From TMED108 sp036166415 (lineage in GTDB: Bacteria; Fidelibacterota; Marinisomatia; Marinisomatales; TCS55), in assembly GCA_036166415.1 (NCBI GenBank), contig JAYZHP010000081.1, positions 19,696 to 83,695 on the forward strand: 64,000 nt of DNA, given 5' to 3'. Shown one piece after another: positions 6,907 to 15,148 of this stretch. Under the pieces are notes generated by a model that was given only the letters and a program-made list of their open reading frames with translations, did no database searches and was not told where the DNA came from. Positions within the stretch are counted from its first letter, which is position 1; the number at the start of each line of letters is the position of its first letter. The translations under genes were made by a program, and so were the position numbers.

Positions 6907-9334
6907 TAGATTCATATTTGTATTACTCTTTTCAGTTGCGTTAAGTCAGCAGGCGTATAAAAGTGTCCATCAAGTTGAATTGGAATACAATAATGAAAAT
7001 TTCATCGAGCCTTTCTATAAAACCTATACCGATCCAGCAGATCCCTTATCAAAGACAAAGAAAAAAATAACAAGAAAAGTATTTGGCTATCATCCTTATT
7101 GGCAAGGAACGAAATGGCAAAATTATAATTACGATCTTCTTTCAACAATCGCGTACTTTTCAGCGGAGGCAAATGAGAATGGCGAACTAACTGATCTACA
7201 TGGATGGCCAGCAATAGACCTAATCAATAAAGCTCATGAAAACGGTGTTGAAGTTGTCTTAACTGTTACTCTCTTTTCTAAAACAAAACTCGAAACATTA
7301 CTTGGAAGTAGTGAAAATCAAAATCGATTGATTGATAATTTAAAATACGAAGTGGATCGTGCTGGTGCCGATGGAATAAATATCGATTTTGAATCTTTTC
7401 CCGAATCACAAAAGTCTAACTTAATTACTTTTGTGAAAAATCTACGGACTTCCTTGCGAAGCTCTAATCCCAATGCACAGGTAACCCTTGCAACACCTGC
7501 TGTCGATTGGAATAATGCTTGGGATTTTAATTCATTGGCAAGCGAAAGTGATGGATTATTTGTGATGGGATATGATTATCACTGGAAAGGCAGCACGCTT
7601 ACCGGTCCCGTTGCTCCTCTTACAGGAGGCTCATATAATATCACAAATACAATTAATACCTATCTATCAGTTACTAACAACAATGTAAACAAAATAATAC
7701 TTGGGAACCCTTATTATGGATATGAATGGCCATCTTCTTCTGGTGAAAAAGGAGCAAATACCACTGGGACTGGATCAGCCGTAGTTTTTTCTACCGCAGA
7801 AGCTAAAGCGCTATCTTATGGTAAAAAATGGGATAACGACTCTCAAACGCCTTGGTATAGATATCAAAACCCCGATTGGTTTCAAACATGGTATGATGAT
7901 AGTCTTTCCTTATCAAAAAAATATGATTTTGTTATCTCAAAAAATCTTGGGGGAATTGGAATTTGGGCATTGGGTTATGATGATGGGTATGATGAGTTAT
8001 GGGATGCTCTCGGAGAAAAAATTGGCGTTAAGTCCGCCCCTTCAACCCCTGAAGATTTTTCTATATTAAATTTGGGTAGCGGAATTGTAAATATCAATTT
8101 GACAAATGATGATGCGGTTACAGAATACGAAGTTGTAGAAGTAATTTCTAATACAAATGAGAATCGTACAGTTGGGAAATTTTTAAAAAGCCCTATCCTA
8201 ATTCAAGGCCTTACAGATAATACAGCCTACTATTATAAAGTAAGAGCAATCAATGAATTTGGTACAAGTGAATTTACAGAGCTGCTAGGCACCACCCCTT
8301 CACCTTCAGGATCAAAAGCTTTAATCATTAATGGCTTTGATAGAATTTCTGGAACAACCAATTCGTTTGACTTTATCTTAGAGCATGGAAATGCCATTTA
8401 TATAAATGGCTATACCTTTGATTCTGCATCCAATGAATCTGTGATTAATGGTCTTGTCAATCTAAACGATTATGCAATTGTTGATTGGATTCTAGGTGAA
8501 GAAGGGGCTGCTACATCTTCTTTTGATGAAAAAGAAAAAATGATTGTACAGGACTATATTGTAAATGGAGGTCGCCTGTTTGTTTCGGGTTCAGAAATTG
8601 GATACGATCTAGTGGAAAAAGGAACGTTATCTGATAATAATTTTTATGAAAAAATCCTTAAATCACAGTATATAAGTGATGCAGCCGGAGAAACAAATGG
8701 AACGTATAGCGTTGAAGGCGTTCCTAATTCATTATTTGATGGCTATTCATTCAATTTTGATAATGGAGATTTCGGAAACTATAATGTGGATTGGCCTGAT
8801 GGCATTAAACCGATAGGTGACGCAGTCACCATTCTCAAATATAAAGATGTTGATTATGAGACCAAAGGTGGTGCAGGTATTGCATTTAGAGGAAATTTTT
8901 TAAATAGCAGAATACCTGGGGGTCTGGTCTATCTATCGATCGGCTTTGAAGCAATCTACCCTGAGCAAATACGGGTAGATGTAATGGGACAGATTCTTCA
9001 ATATCTAGATGCACCTATTACTTCAATTGATGAGGATTATCCAGTAGTCCCAGATGGCTTAAATATAACTGCATTATATCCAAATCCTTCAAATAGCTCT
9101 ATTTCTATTGAGTTTCAGGTGCGTGAATTATCACCAATTGCATATCTCACTATAACAGATTTAATGGGTCGGGAGGTATTTAAAATGTCTGCGCTGTCAC
9201 TTCCCGCAAGAATTCAGCGATTTAATTGGAATGGATTGATGAGAGATGGCAATAAAGCTCCATCAGGCATCTATATGGTTTCCCTTTCACAGGGAAAGGA
9301 AATCGTTAACAAAAAATTCACGTTATTAAAATAA
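6899..9334 (+). CDS. Exported GH18 glycoside hydrolase with FnIII and type IX-like sorting domain
   Basis: An 811-residue exported protein. A signal peptide ends near SVALSQQ (about residue 16). The GH18 TIM barrel (about 60-370) contains KVFGYHPYWQG, the catalytic motif DGINIDFE (158-165; Asp163 and acid/base Glu165) and VMGYDYHW. The position usually filled by the first internal Asp of DxxDxDxE is Asn161. A fibronectin type III domain (about 375-465) and a Rossmann-like region (about 470-710, ALIINGFDRISG...VNGGRLFVSGSEIGYD) follow. The end (about 725-811: LYPNPSNSSISIEF ... GIYMVSL ... KKFTLLK) is an FCB-type secretion/sorting domain. GH18 enzymes act on beta-1,4 GlcNAc polymers such as chitin, or on peptidoglycan in spore-type branches. 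The operon favours a cell-wall substrate (inference). Confidence 0.87.
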   Translation: MYNRFIFVLLFSVALSQQAYKSVHQVELEYNNENFIEPFYKTYTDPADPLSKTKKKITRKVFGYHPYWQGTKWQNYNYDLLSTIAYFSAEANENGELTDLHGWPAIDLINKAHENGVEVVLTVTLFSKTKLETLLGSSENQNRLIDNLKYEVDRAGADGINIDFESFPESQKSNLITFVKNLRTSLRSSNPNAQVTLATPAVDWNNAWDFNSLASESDGLFVMGYDYHWKGSTLTGPVAPLTGGSYNITNTINTYLSVTNNNVNKIILGNPYYGYEWPSSSGEKGANTTGTGSAVVFSTAEAKALSYGKKWDNDSQTPWYRYQNPDWFQTWYDDSLSLSKKYDFVISKNLGGIGIWALGYDDGYDELWDALGEKIGVKSAPSTPEDFSILNLGSGIVNINLTNDDAVTEYEVVEVISNTNENRTVGKFLKSPILIQGLTDNTAYYYKVRAINEFGTSEFTELLGTTPSPSGSKALIINGFDRISGTTNSFDFILEHGNAIYINGYTFDSASNESVINGLVNLNDYAIVDWILGEEGAATSSFDEKEKMIVQDYIVNGGRLFVSGSEIGYDLVEKGTLSDNNFYEKILKSQYISDAAGETNGTYSVEGVPNSLFDGYSFNFDNGDFGNYNVDWPDGIKPIGDAVTILKYKDVDYETKGGAGIAFRGNFLNSRIPGGLVYLSIGFEAIYPEQIRVDVMGQILQYLDAPITSIDEDYPVVPDGLNITALYPNPSNSSISIEFQVRELSPIAYLTITDLMGREVFKMSALSLPARIQRFNWNGLMRDGNKAPSGIYMVSLSQGKEIVNKKFTLLK

Positions 9335-10603
9335 ATGAAGCGAATCTTTTTTATTTTTCTAGCTCTTATTGTTAGTTGCTCTCAACAAACAAAATCAATT
9401 CACCAGGTTGAGCTAGAATCAAAAAAAGATGATCCTAGAATTAATTTATCAAAAATACAGGTTGGATTAGATGTGCTTCTCAATGAAAGAATTGATTTAA
9501 TCAAAAATAAATCTATCGGATTAGTAACAAATCACTCAGGTGTAGATGCGGCTGGTACCCCAAATTACGAACGCCTGATGAATCAAAAAGATGTCAGTAT
9601 TAAAATAATATTTTCTCCTGAACATGGCCTATTTGGTGAAGCTGCTGCTGGTGAAAAAATTAATTATGACGGACAAGTTAAATCCCTTCCTGAAGTTGTC
9701 AGTCTATATGGAAGTAATCGCAAACCTACTGAAGGGCAAATGAAGGGTTTGGATATTATTCTCTATGATATTCAGGATGTTGGAGCACGATTCTATACCT
9801 ATATTACTACATTGGGATTGGTTATGGAAAGCGCATCAAATGCTGGCGTGGAAGTGATTGTTCTTGATAGGCCAAACCCAATTACGGGGGAATCCATTGA
9901 AGGTCCTATTCTTGATTTAAAGTTTCAAACTTTCGTAGGATATTATCCTATCCCAATCCGTTATGGATTAACGGTTGGTGAGTTAGCATATATGATCAAT
10001 GGTGAAGAATGGATTGAAAATCAACCAAAACTTCAAGTGATAAAGATGAAGGGCTGGAAAAGAAATCTCTGGTACGATGAAACAACTCTACCATGGGTCA
10101 AGCCATCGCCAAATATTCCTGATATAAATACTGCTATTATTTACCCTGGAATGTGCTTGCTTGAAGCTACTAATGTCAGCGAAGGAAGAGGAACAGAAAA
10201 GCCATTTAAGCGGTTTGGTGCACCATGGATAAACAAACAAGATTTAACCATAGAATTAAACAAGCTTAATTTGCCTGGCGTTGTTTTTAAGCCAGTTAGA
10301 TTCATACCTAGCCCAATCAAAGGAATGGCAAATAATCCTAAATATAAAAACCAGGTATGTCATGGTGCAGAGATTATAATAACAGACCGTAATAAGTACA
10401 AAAGCATTGCAACAGGCATGGAAATAATTAATATGATTAAAGAAAAATATCCAAATCAGTTTAAACTAAAGAATTCTGGGATTAATCGTTTATGGGGAAA
10501 TGCTGAATTTTCTGAACAAATTGCTTCTGACAATACGAATCAATTTAATATACCAATTGAAAAATATAAGAATACTTCAAGGCAATACTGGATTTATGAA
10601 TAA
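9335..10603 (+). CDS. namZ: DUF1343 / GH171 exo-beta-N-acetylmuramidase-like lipoprotein
   Basis: This is a 422-residue member of the DUF1343 family, in which the characterised NamZ releases MurNAc from the non-reducing end of peptidoglycan glycans (GH171). Family landmarks are IGLVTNHSGVDAAG (about 59-72), FSPEHGLFGE, DIQDVGARFYTYI, VLDRPNPI and EGRGTEKPF. The N-terminus is a lipoprotein signal (LALIVSCS, Cys15). Just after the Cys, SQQTKSIHQVELE matches SQQAYKSVHQVELE of the preceding GH18 protein. It begins directly after the GH18 stop, and its end overlaps the PBP4 gene by 8 bases. Muramidase activity is taken from the family; no residue test was possible. Confidence 0.87.
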   Translation: MKRIFFIFLALIVSCSQQTKSIHQVELESKKDDPRINLSKIQVGLDVLLNERIDLIKNKSIGLVTNHSGVDAAGTPNYERLMNQKDVSIKIIFSPEHGLFGEAAAGEKINYDGQVKSLPEVVSLYGSNRKPTEGQMKGLDIILYDIQDVGARFYTYITTLGLVMESASNAGVEVIVLDRPNPITGESIEGPILDLKFQTFVGYYPIPIRYGLTVGELAYMINGEEWIENQPKLQVIKMKGWKRNLWYDETTLPWVKPSPNIPDINTAIIYPGMCLLEATNVSEGRGTEKPFKRFGAPWINKQDLTIELNKLNLPGVVFKPVRFIPSPIKGMANNPKYKNQVCHGAEIIITDRNKYKSIATGMEIINMIKEKYPNQFKLKNSGINRLWGNAEFSEQIASDNTNQFNIPIEKYKNTSRQYWIYE

Positions 10604-11993
10604 AAAGCTAGCTATGATTATAGCTCTAGTGCTTTGTAGCTGCTATGCGCCTCCACAGGTCTATAAATCCAGCGGTTTCCCCTCTATAAGAAATTCTATA
10701 AATGAATTAATCGATACTTCTAAATTGGAAACAAATATTGGAATAAAAGCTGTTGATCTTAATTCCGGTAAAACAATTTTTGAATTGAATAGTAATTCCC
10801 TATTTAATCCTGCTAGTAATAATAAACTATACACATCTCTTTCAGCGATATCAATTCTAGATACTAGCTACACTTTTAAGACATCTATTTATAAAGATGA
10901 AAATAAAATCTACCTAGTTGGTGGTGGTGATCCTGACTTTGCATTAACAGAGCTTGACTCATTGGCTAGTATCGTAGCAAAACAATATCCCTCAATAAAC
11001 GAGTTAATTCTAGATGATACAATTATGGATTCACTTACATACGGCCCCGGTTGGATGTGGGATGAAGGCGATGAATGGTATTCCGCGCATATTAGTGCAC
11101 TTTCCGTTAATGATAATTGCATTGATTTCATAATCAATCCAAGCACAACCGGTAATCTTATCAATTTAGAAACATATCCCAAATCAAACTATTATACTAT
11201 TATTAATCAGGCTTATACAGTAAATGATACAGCAAATTTTGAAAAGCTAAAAATAACTCGTGATTGGAAAAATAATAAAAATTCATTTTTAATAACTGGA
11301 AGTGTAATAGATACAGCATCAACAGATACCATTATTAGAAATATAGATGAACCAACCAACTATACTGGATATCTGTTCCGAGAAATGTTACTAAAAAATG
11401 GGGTGAAAATAAAAAAACTATATAAAGGTATCTATCTTAATTCAGGAGTAGAAATTGCAACGCATTACTCAAAATCCCTACCCTCAATCCTTGAGAATCT
11501 TATGGTTGAAAGTGATAACCTTACTGCAGAATTACTAGTAAAAACAATAGGCTATGAATCAAATGGAAGCCAAGGAAATTGGCAAAATGGATTGCATGCG
11601 ATAAAGGTTTTCTTGAATGATAAAACAAATTTGGATACGACTAGTTTTTCCATTAGCGATGGATCTGGCGTATCAAGATATAATTACTCAAGTGCAAATA
11701 ATTTTACCTCATTATTAAGCTGGGCGTATCATCAGCCAGAAATCAGAAATAAGCTATTAAATATTTTGTCGTTCACTGGTGAAAATGGAACCTTGATTGA
11801 TAGAAATTTACCGAATGGTATTTATGCTAAGACGGGTTCATTATCTGGAGTTACAACTTTCTCTGGTTATATATTGAACTCAGATAACAAGCCAATAGCA
11901 TTTTCTATATTAATGAATGGATATAAAGGATCATCTGCCCCATTCCGTGAACTGCAAGACAAGATTGTAAGTCAGCTAGCAGGAATAAAATGA
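10596..11993 (+). CDS. dacB: D-alanyl-D-alanine carboxypeptidase/endopeptidase (PBP4, S13)
   Basis: This penicillin-binding protein trims or cleaves peptide stems in the periplasm. The frame opens upstream at 10500, but the ATG at 10596 gives a proper lipoprotein signal (MNKKLAMIIALVLCSC, Cys16) and a usual 8-base overlap with the previous gene, so I take 10596; the product is 465 residues. The active-site triads of the family are visible: SNNK (Ser74-Lys77 of this start), SDN in VESDNLTAEL, and KTG in YAKTGSLSG near the C-terminus. The length fits the DacB/PBP4 family. A lipid-anchored PBP4 is slightly unusual compared with E. coli. Its context among GH18, NamZ and LysA supports a role in cell-wall turnover. 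Confidence 0.9.
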   Translation: MNKKLAMIIALVLCSCYAPPQVYKSSGFPSIRNSINELIDTSKLETNIGIKAVDLNSGKTIFELNSNSLFNPASNNKLYTSLSAISILDTSYTFKTSIYKDENKIYLVGGGDPDFALTELDSLASIVAKQYPSINELILDDTIMDSLTYGPGWMWDEGDEWYSAHISALSVNDNCIDFIINPSTTGNLINLETYPKSNYYTIINQAYTVNDTANFEKLKITRDWKNNKNSFLITGSVIDTASTDTIIRNIDEPTNYTGYLFREMLLKNGVKIKKLYKGIYLNSGVEIATHYSKSLPSILENLMVESDNLTAELLVKTIGYESNGSQGNWQNGLHAIKVFLNDKTNLDTTSFSISDGSGVSRYNYSSANNFTSLLSWAYHQPEIRNKLLNILSFTGENGTLIDRNLPNGIYAKTGSLSGVTTFSGYILNSDNKPIAFSILMNGYKGSSAPFRELQDKIVSQLAGIK

Positions 11994-12898
11994 TTCGCAA
12001 TAATTTATATCTGACGATCTTCTTATTATTGATAAGCTGCTCTCCTAGTCCTATTGAAAATCCATATATTATCGTTCTGGGCACCACTCAAGATGGAGGA
12101 GCTCCCCAAGCGGGATGTAATAAGAAGTGTTGTATTAATAGATGGTCAAATCCAAAAAAAGAATTTTTTGTTACCTCTCTTGGTATCGTTGACCCTAATT
12201 CAAATGAGGCTTGGATGATTGAGGCTACGCCCGACTTTCCACGCCAGCATAACCAACTTACAACAGAAAATAAGATCAAAGGGATATTTATCACCCATGC
12301 ACACATAGGGCACTATTCAGGATTGATGCACTTAGGGAGGGAAACAATGGGATATAAAAATATGCCATTATATACAGCACCCAAAATGACGAAATATCTA
12401 CAAACCAATGGTCCATGGAGCCAGTTAATTGATCTAAATAACGTTAAAATAAATAAATTAAAAGAGAATAAGGAAATTATTCTAAATAAAAGACTTACAA
12501 TCAAGCCATTTAAAGTGCCTCATCGAGATGAATTTTCCGAAACGGTTGGATTCCAAATCAATGGACCTAGCAAATCATTAATTTTTATCCCAGATATCGA
12601 TAAATGGAATAAATGGGATATCGATGTTTTGGGAACGATTAAAGAGAATGATTATGCCTTGCTTGATGGAACCTTTTATAATGAAGGTGAATTGCCGGGC
12701 AGAAATATGTCTGAAATTCCTCATCCATTTATTATTGAATCAATTGAATACTTCAAAGAAATCAAAGATCGGGTTGATATAAATTTTATTCATTTTAATC
12801 ATACCAATCCTTTGCTTGACCCTGCTGCTGATAAACGGAAAAAATTAAAGGAACAAGGTTATGGAGCGACAACCATCAATCAACGATTTGAATTATAA
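11990..12898 (+). CDS. PqqB-like metallo-beta-lactamase-fold lipoprotein
   Basis: A 302-residue protein with an MBL fold of the PqqB type. It shows VLGTTQDGGAPQAGC at about 24-38, the metal motif ITHAHIGHYSG (HxHxGH), a later His in KVPHRDEFSETVGF, FIPDID and FIHFNHTNP. The N-terminus is a lipoprotein signal (FLLLISCS). No other PQQ biosynthesis gene is in the window, and a lipid-anchored exported form is unlike cytosolic PqqB, so PQQ synthesis is not a safe call. Its ATG overlaps the stop of dacB (ATGA), which ties it to the cell-wall operon. It may hydrolyse an ester, lactone or amide bond in an envelope compound (inference). It converges with the symporter gene, with a 19-base tail overlap. 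Confidence 0.8.
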   Translation: MIRNNLYLTIFLLLISCSPSPIENPYIIVLGTTQDGGAPQAGCNKKCCINRWSNPKKEFFVTSLGIVDPNSNEAWMIEATPDFPRQHNQLTTENKIKGIFITHAHIGHYSGLMHLGRETMGYKNMPLYTAPKMTKYLQTNGPWSQLIDLNNVKINKLKENKEIILNKRLTIKPFKVPHRDEFSETVGFQINGPSKSLIFIPDIDKWNKWDIDVLGTIKENDYALLDGTFYNEGELPGRNMSEIPHPFIIESIEYFKEIKDRVDINFIHFNHTNPLLDPAADKRKKLKEQGYGATTINQRFEL

Positions 12899-14286
12899 AT
12901 AAATTTAATTATTGAATCTGTTAGTAGAGTTATTGCGATATTCAAAATTACTGCTGCACCGATAAACGTAGTCCAAGCAAATCCACAATATTTTAGTAAA
13001 AACACAATAAGCAAACTTGATAACAATCCAGAAATAAGACTAATTGATGAAAAATCTCTTTTCATCTTGCTTAACAAAAACAATCCCAATAAGGCACCAT
13101 ATGTAAAGGATGCAATTTGAAGCCCAACAACAACGATTGCAGTATTGCTTTCATTAAAAACTAATGCTATCATAATTAAAATGGCACCCCATACCAGACT
13201 AACTAAACGTGAAGTTTTAATACTCTGTTTATTTCTGAACCAATCTGTAATCGTAGAAGAAGCTAAGGAATTCACTGAAGAGCTTAGGGTTGACATTGCG
13301 GCAGAAAGAACTCCTGCAAGCAAAAGACCTTTTACCCCTATTGGCAGAAAGTTGACTATAAAATAGGTAAACTCGCGATCCTTTTGAATATCCATATTAT
13401 TTGTAACTAAATAAATAAGGGATCCAGCAAATAAGAAAATAGTGAATTGAAATAACACTATAATTCCACTGCCGATCATTGCTTTTTTAGCAGATTCAAT
13501 ATTCCTTGTGCTTAATACTCGCTGGACCATCATGTGATCTATTCCATGGGAAGAAAAAGATAAGAAAATTCCACCAATAATTGCGCTTAGGAAAAAGTAT
13601 GGATCATATAATACATTACCTTCAAGAGTAAAAATTCTTAGTTTATTGAGCGAGGATAGATTCGTAATAATATCAAAAAATGGTAATTCAAGGTAGTTTA
13701 TTGCTATTGCAATCGAAACTAATCCACCAAATAGGTAAAGTATAAATTGAATACTATCGATCCATATAACCGTTTTTATTCCTCCTGAAAGCGTATATAT
13801 CAATGTTACAACACCAATGATCATGACTGCAAAAAAAAGCGACCACCCAGTGATTACTTGAACAATAACAGCGGTTGCTAAGAATCTTACTCCATCCGCT
13901 AATACTCTGGTGATCAAAAAAATGAGTGAAGCGATTTTTTGAAATACTTCGCCAAATCTTTGCCCTATAACCTCATATATAGATACAATACCAGCTTGAA
14001 AATATTGAGGTAAAAGAAAAATACTAACAAGGATTCTACCTATTATATAGCCAAAACCTAACTGAAGGAAAAACCAATCTCCTCTATAGGCTAAACCTGG
14101 AATGCTAATAAATGTCAGAACAGATGTTTCGGTTGCTACAATCGATAACATCGCAACGGGCCAAGGTAGATTCTTTCCGGCTAAGAAATAATCCCCGGAT
14201 GATCTATTGCTTTTTGCCTGCCAAATCCCATAAATAGAAAACGATAGCAAAAAGAATAATATAACTAGCTGATCTATCCAATGCAA
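12880..14286 (-). CDS. Sodium:solute symporter family transporter
   Basis: A 468-residue integral membrane protein with about 13 predicted helices. SSF landmarks are SSGDYFLAGKNLPWPVAMLS near the N-terminus, TETSVLTFISIPGLAYRGDW, and GGIKTVIWIDSIQ in the fifth-sixth helix region. Family members couple Na+ entry to uptake of sugars, amino acids, sialic acid and similar solutes. It lies 4 bases after the DUF1460 amidase gene, in the same minus operon as the GH3-beta-lactamase fusion, so a cell-wall sugar or peptide is a reasonable guess for the substrate. The sequence does not show which. Bacteroidetes-type SSF transporters next to DUF1460 and GH3 genes are commonly annotated in such clusters. 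Confidence 0.87.
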   Translation of the reverse strand: MHWIDQLVILFFLLSFSIYGIWQAKSNRSSGDYFLAGKNLPWPVAMLSIVATETSVLTFISIPGLAYRGDWFFLQLGFGYIIGRILVSIFLLPQYFQAGIVSIYEVIGQRFGEVFQKIASLIFLITRVLADGVRFLATAVIVQVITGWSLFFAVMIIGVVTLIYTLSGGIKTVIWIDSIQFILYLFGGLVSIAIAINYLELPFFDIITNLSSLNKLRIFTLEGNVLYDPYFFLSAIIGGIFLSFSSHGIDHMMVQRVLSTRNIESAKKAMIGSGIIVLFQFTIFLFAGSLIYLVTNNMDIQKDREFTYFIVNFLPIGVKGLLLAGVLSAAMSTLSSSVNSLASSTITDWFRNKQSIKTSRLVSLVWGAILIMIALVFNESNTAIVVVGLQIASFTYGALLGLFLLSKMKRDFSSISLISGLLSSLLIVFLLKYCGFAWTTFIGAAVILNIAITLLTDSIIKFIYNSNR

Positions 14287-14290
14287 AAAT

Positions 14291-15148
14291 TTAGCTCTCT
14301 AAAGGATGAAATGAATAGATCATTACCCCATCAAAACGAGGACCATCCTCATTAAAATAATAATCCATGAAATCCATTCGAACTGTTTTTTTGAATTCTT
14401 GGGATGCATGTATAATATCCTTCTGATCTACAATCATACCTTCATGAGCAATCATCAAACCCAACTTAAAATATGATTCTTTTACAAAAGCGACGCCAAC
14501 AACAGTTGGCAATTTTTTTAATAGCTCAGTTGTAAGCATATCATTTGGTATATAGCTTGCGCTTGTTTTCTTTGACCAATCAAGCTCTAGGAATTCATCT
14601 CCATTTTGTTTTTGATTCAGCGTAATTGTGCGTTTCTCTAATTGATCGTTCATCAATAAAGAACTAGAAATATCTTGGGTTGAATAATTATCTTGGATTC
14701 GATCGGTAGTAAAATGCCATCTATGCTTATATGAAGGTGTGCTTTCCCCTTCATTATCAGATTTATAGTGGATTTGAATAAGGTTCTCTTTTGCCTCATT
14801 CCAAGATTTACTTTGTACGCTTGCTAAGCCTGTAAGGATATGTACGGTGCAATCCGATACATCTAACCTAAAAATTGGATCTGGATCTGGCTCAACTTCC
14901 TCGCCTAAACAAAACATTTGATATGGTGTTCCAATCTGCCAAACTGAAAAAGCTTTAAGTCTATCGTGAAAGTTGGGAAATTTTTTATGAAATTTTGGCA
15001 ATATTTCAGAAAAATCATTCTCTGATATAGTCCAAGGTTTTGGTAGCGTATTTATCCATTCTTCTTTCGATTCGCAAGCAAATTGGACAACGCAAAACAG
15101 GATTAATGATAAAGAGTGATTTATCTTCAATTTTATTCTCTTTTCCAT
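14291..15148 (-). CDS. DUF1460 NlpC/P60-like amidase/peptidase lipoprotein
   Basis: A 285-residue lipoprotein (signal ending FCVVQFACES, Cys25) with the DUF1460 pattern of the NlpC/P60 cysteine peptidase superfamily. WQIGTPYQMFCLGEE is followed by RLDVSDCTVHILTGLAS, where the Cys of DCT is the expected nucleophile, and later by IAHEGMIVDQKDIIHASQ, with candidate catalytic His. Known DUF1460 members act on L-Ala-D-Glu bonds or on the MurNAc-L-Ala amide of muropeptides. The start overlaps the end of the upstream GH3-beta-lactamase gene by 16 bases, and the symporter follows after 4 bases. This gives a coherent export-cleave-import trio. The exact bond cut is not predictable from sequence. Confidence 0.78.
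   Translation of the reverse strand: MEKRIKLKINHSLSLILFCVVQFACESKEEWINTLPKPWTISENDFSEILPKFHKKFPNFHDRLKAFSVWQIGTPYQMFCLGEEVEPDPDPIFRLDVSDCTVHILTGLASVQSKSWNEAKENLIQIHYKSDNEGESTPSYKHRWHFTTDRIQDNYSTQDISSSLLMNDQLEKRTITLNQKQNGDEFLELDWSKKTSASYIPNDMLTTELLKKLPTVVGVAFVKESYFKLGLMIAHEGMIVDQKDIIHASQEFKKTVRMDFMDYYFNEDGPRFDGVMIYSFHPLES

Noticed and set aside
10500..10595. Upstream start of the PBP4 gene
   Set aside because: It would bury the lipoprotein signal behind 32 residues translated from the end of the previous gene.
11990..12898. Calling the MBL protein PqqB of PQQ synthesis
   Set aside because: No pqq neighbours and the protein has a lipoprotein signal; only a family-level call is safe.
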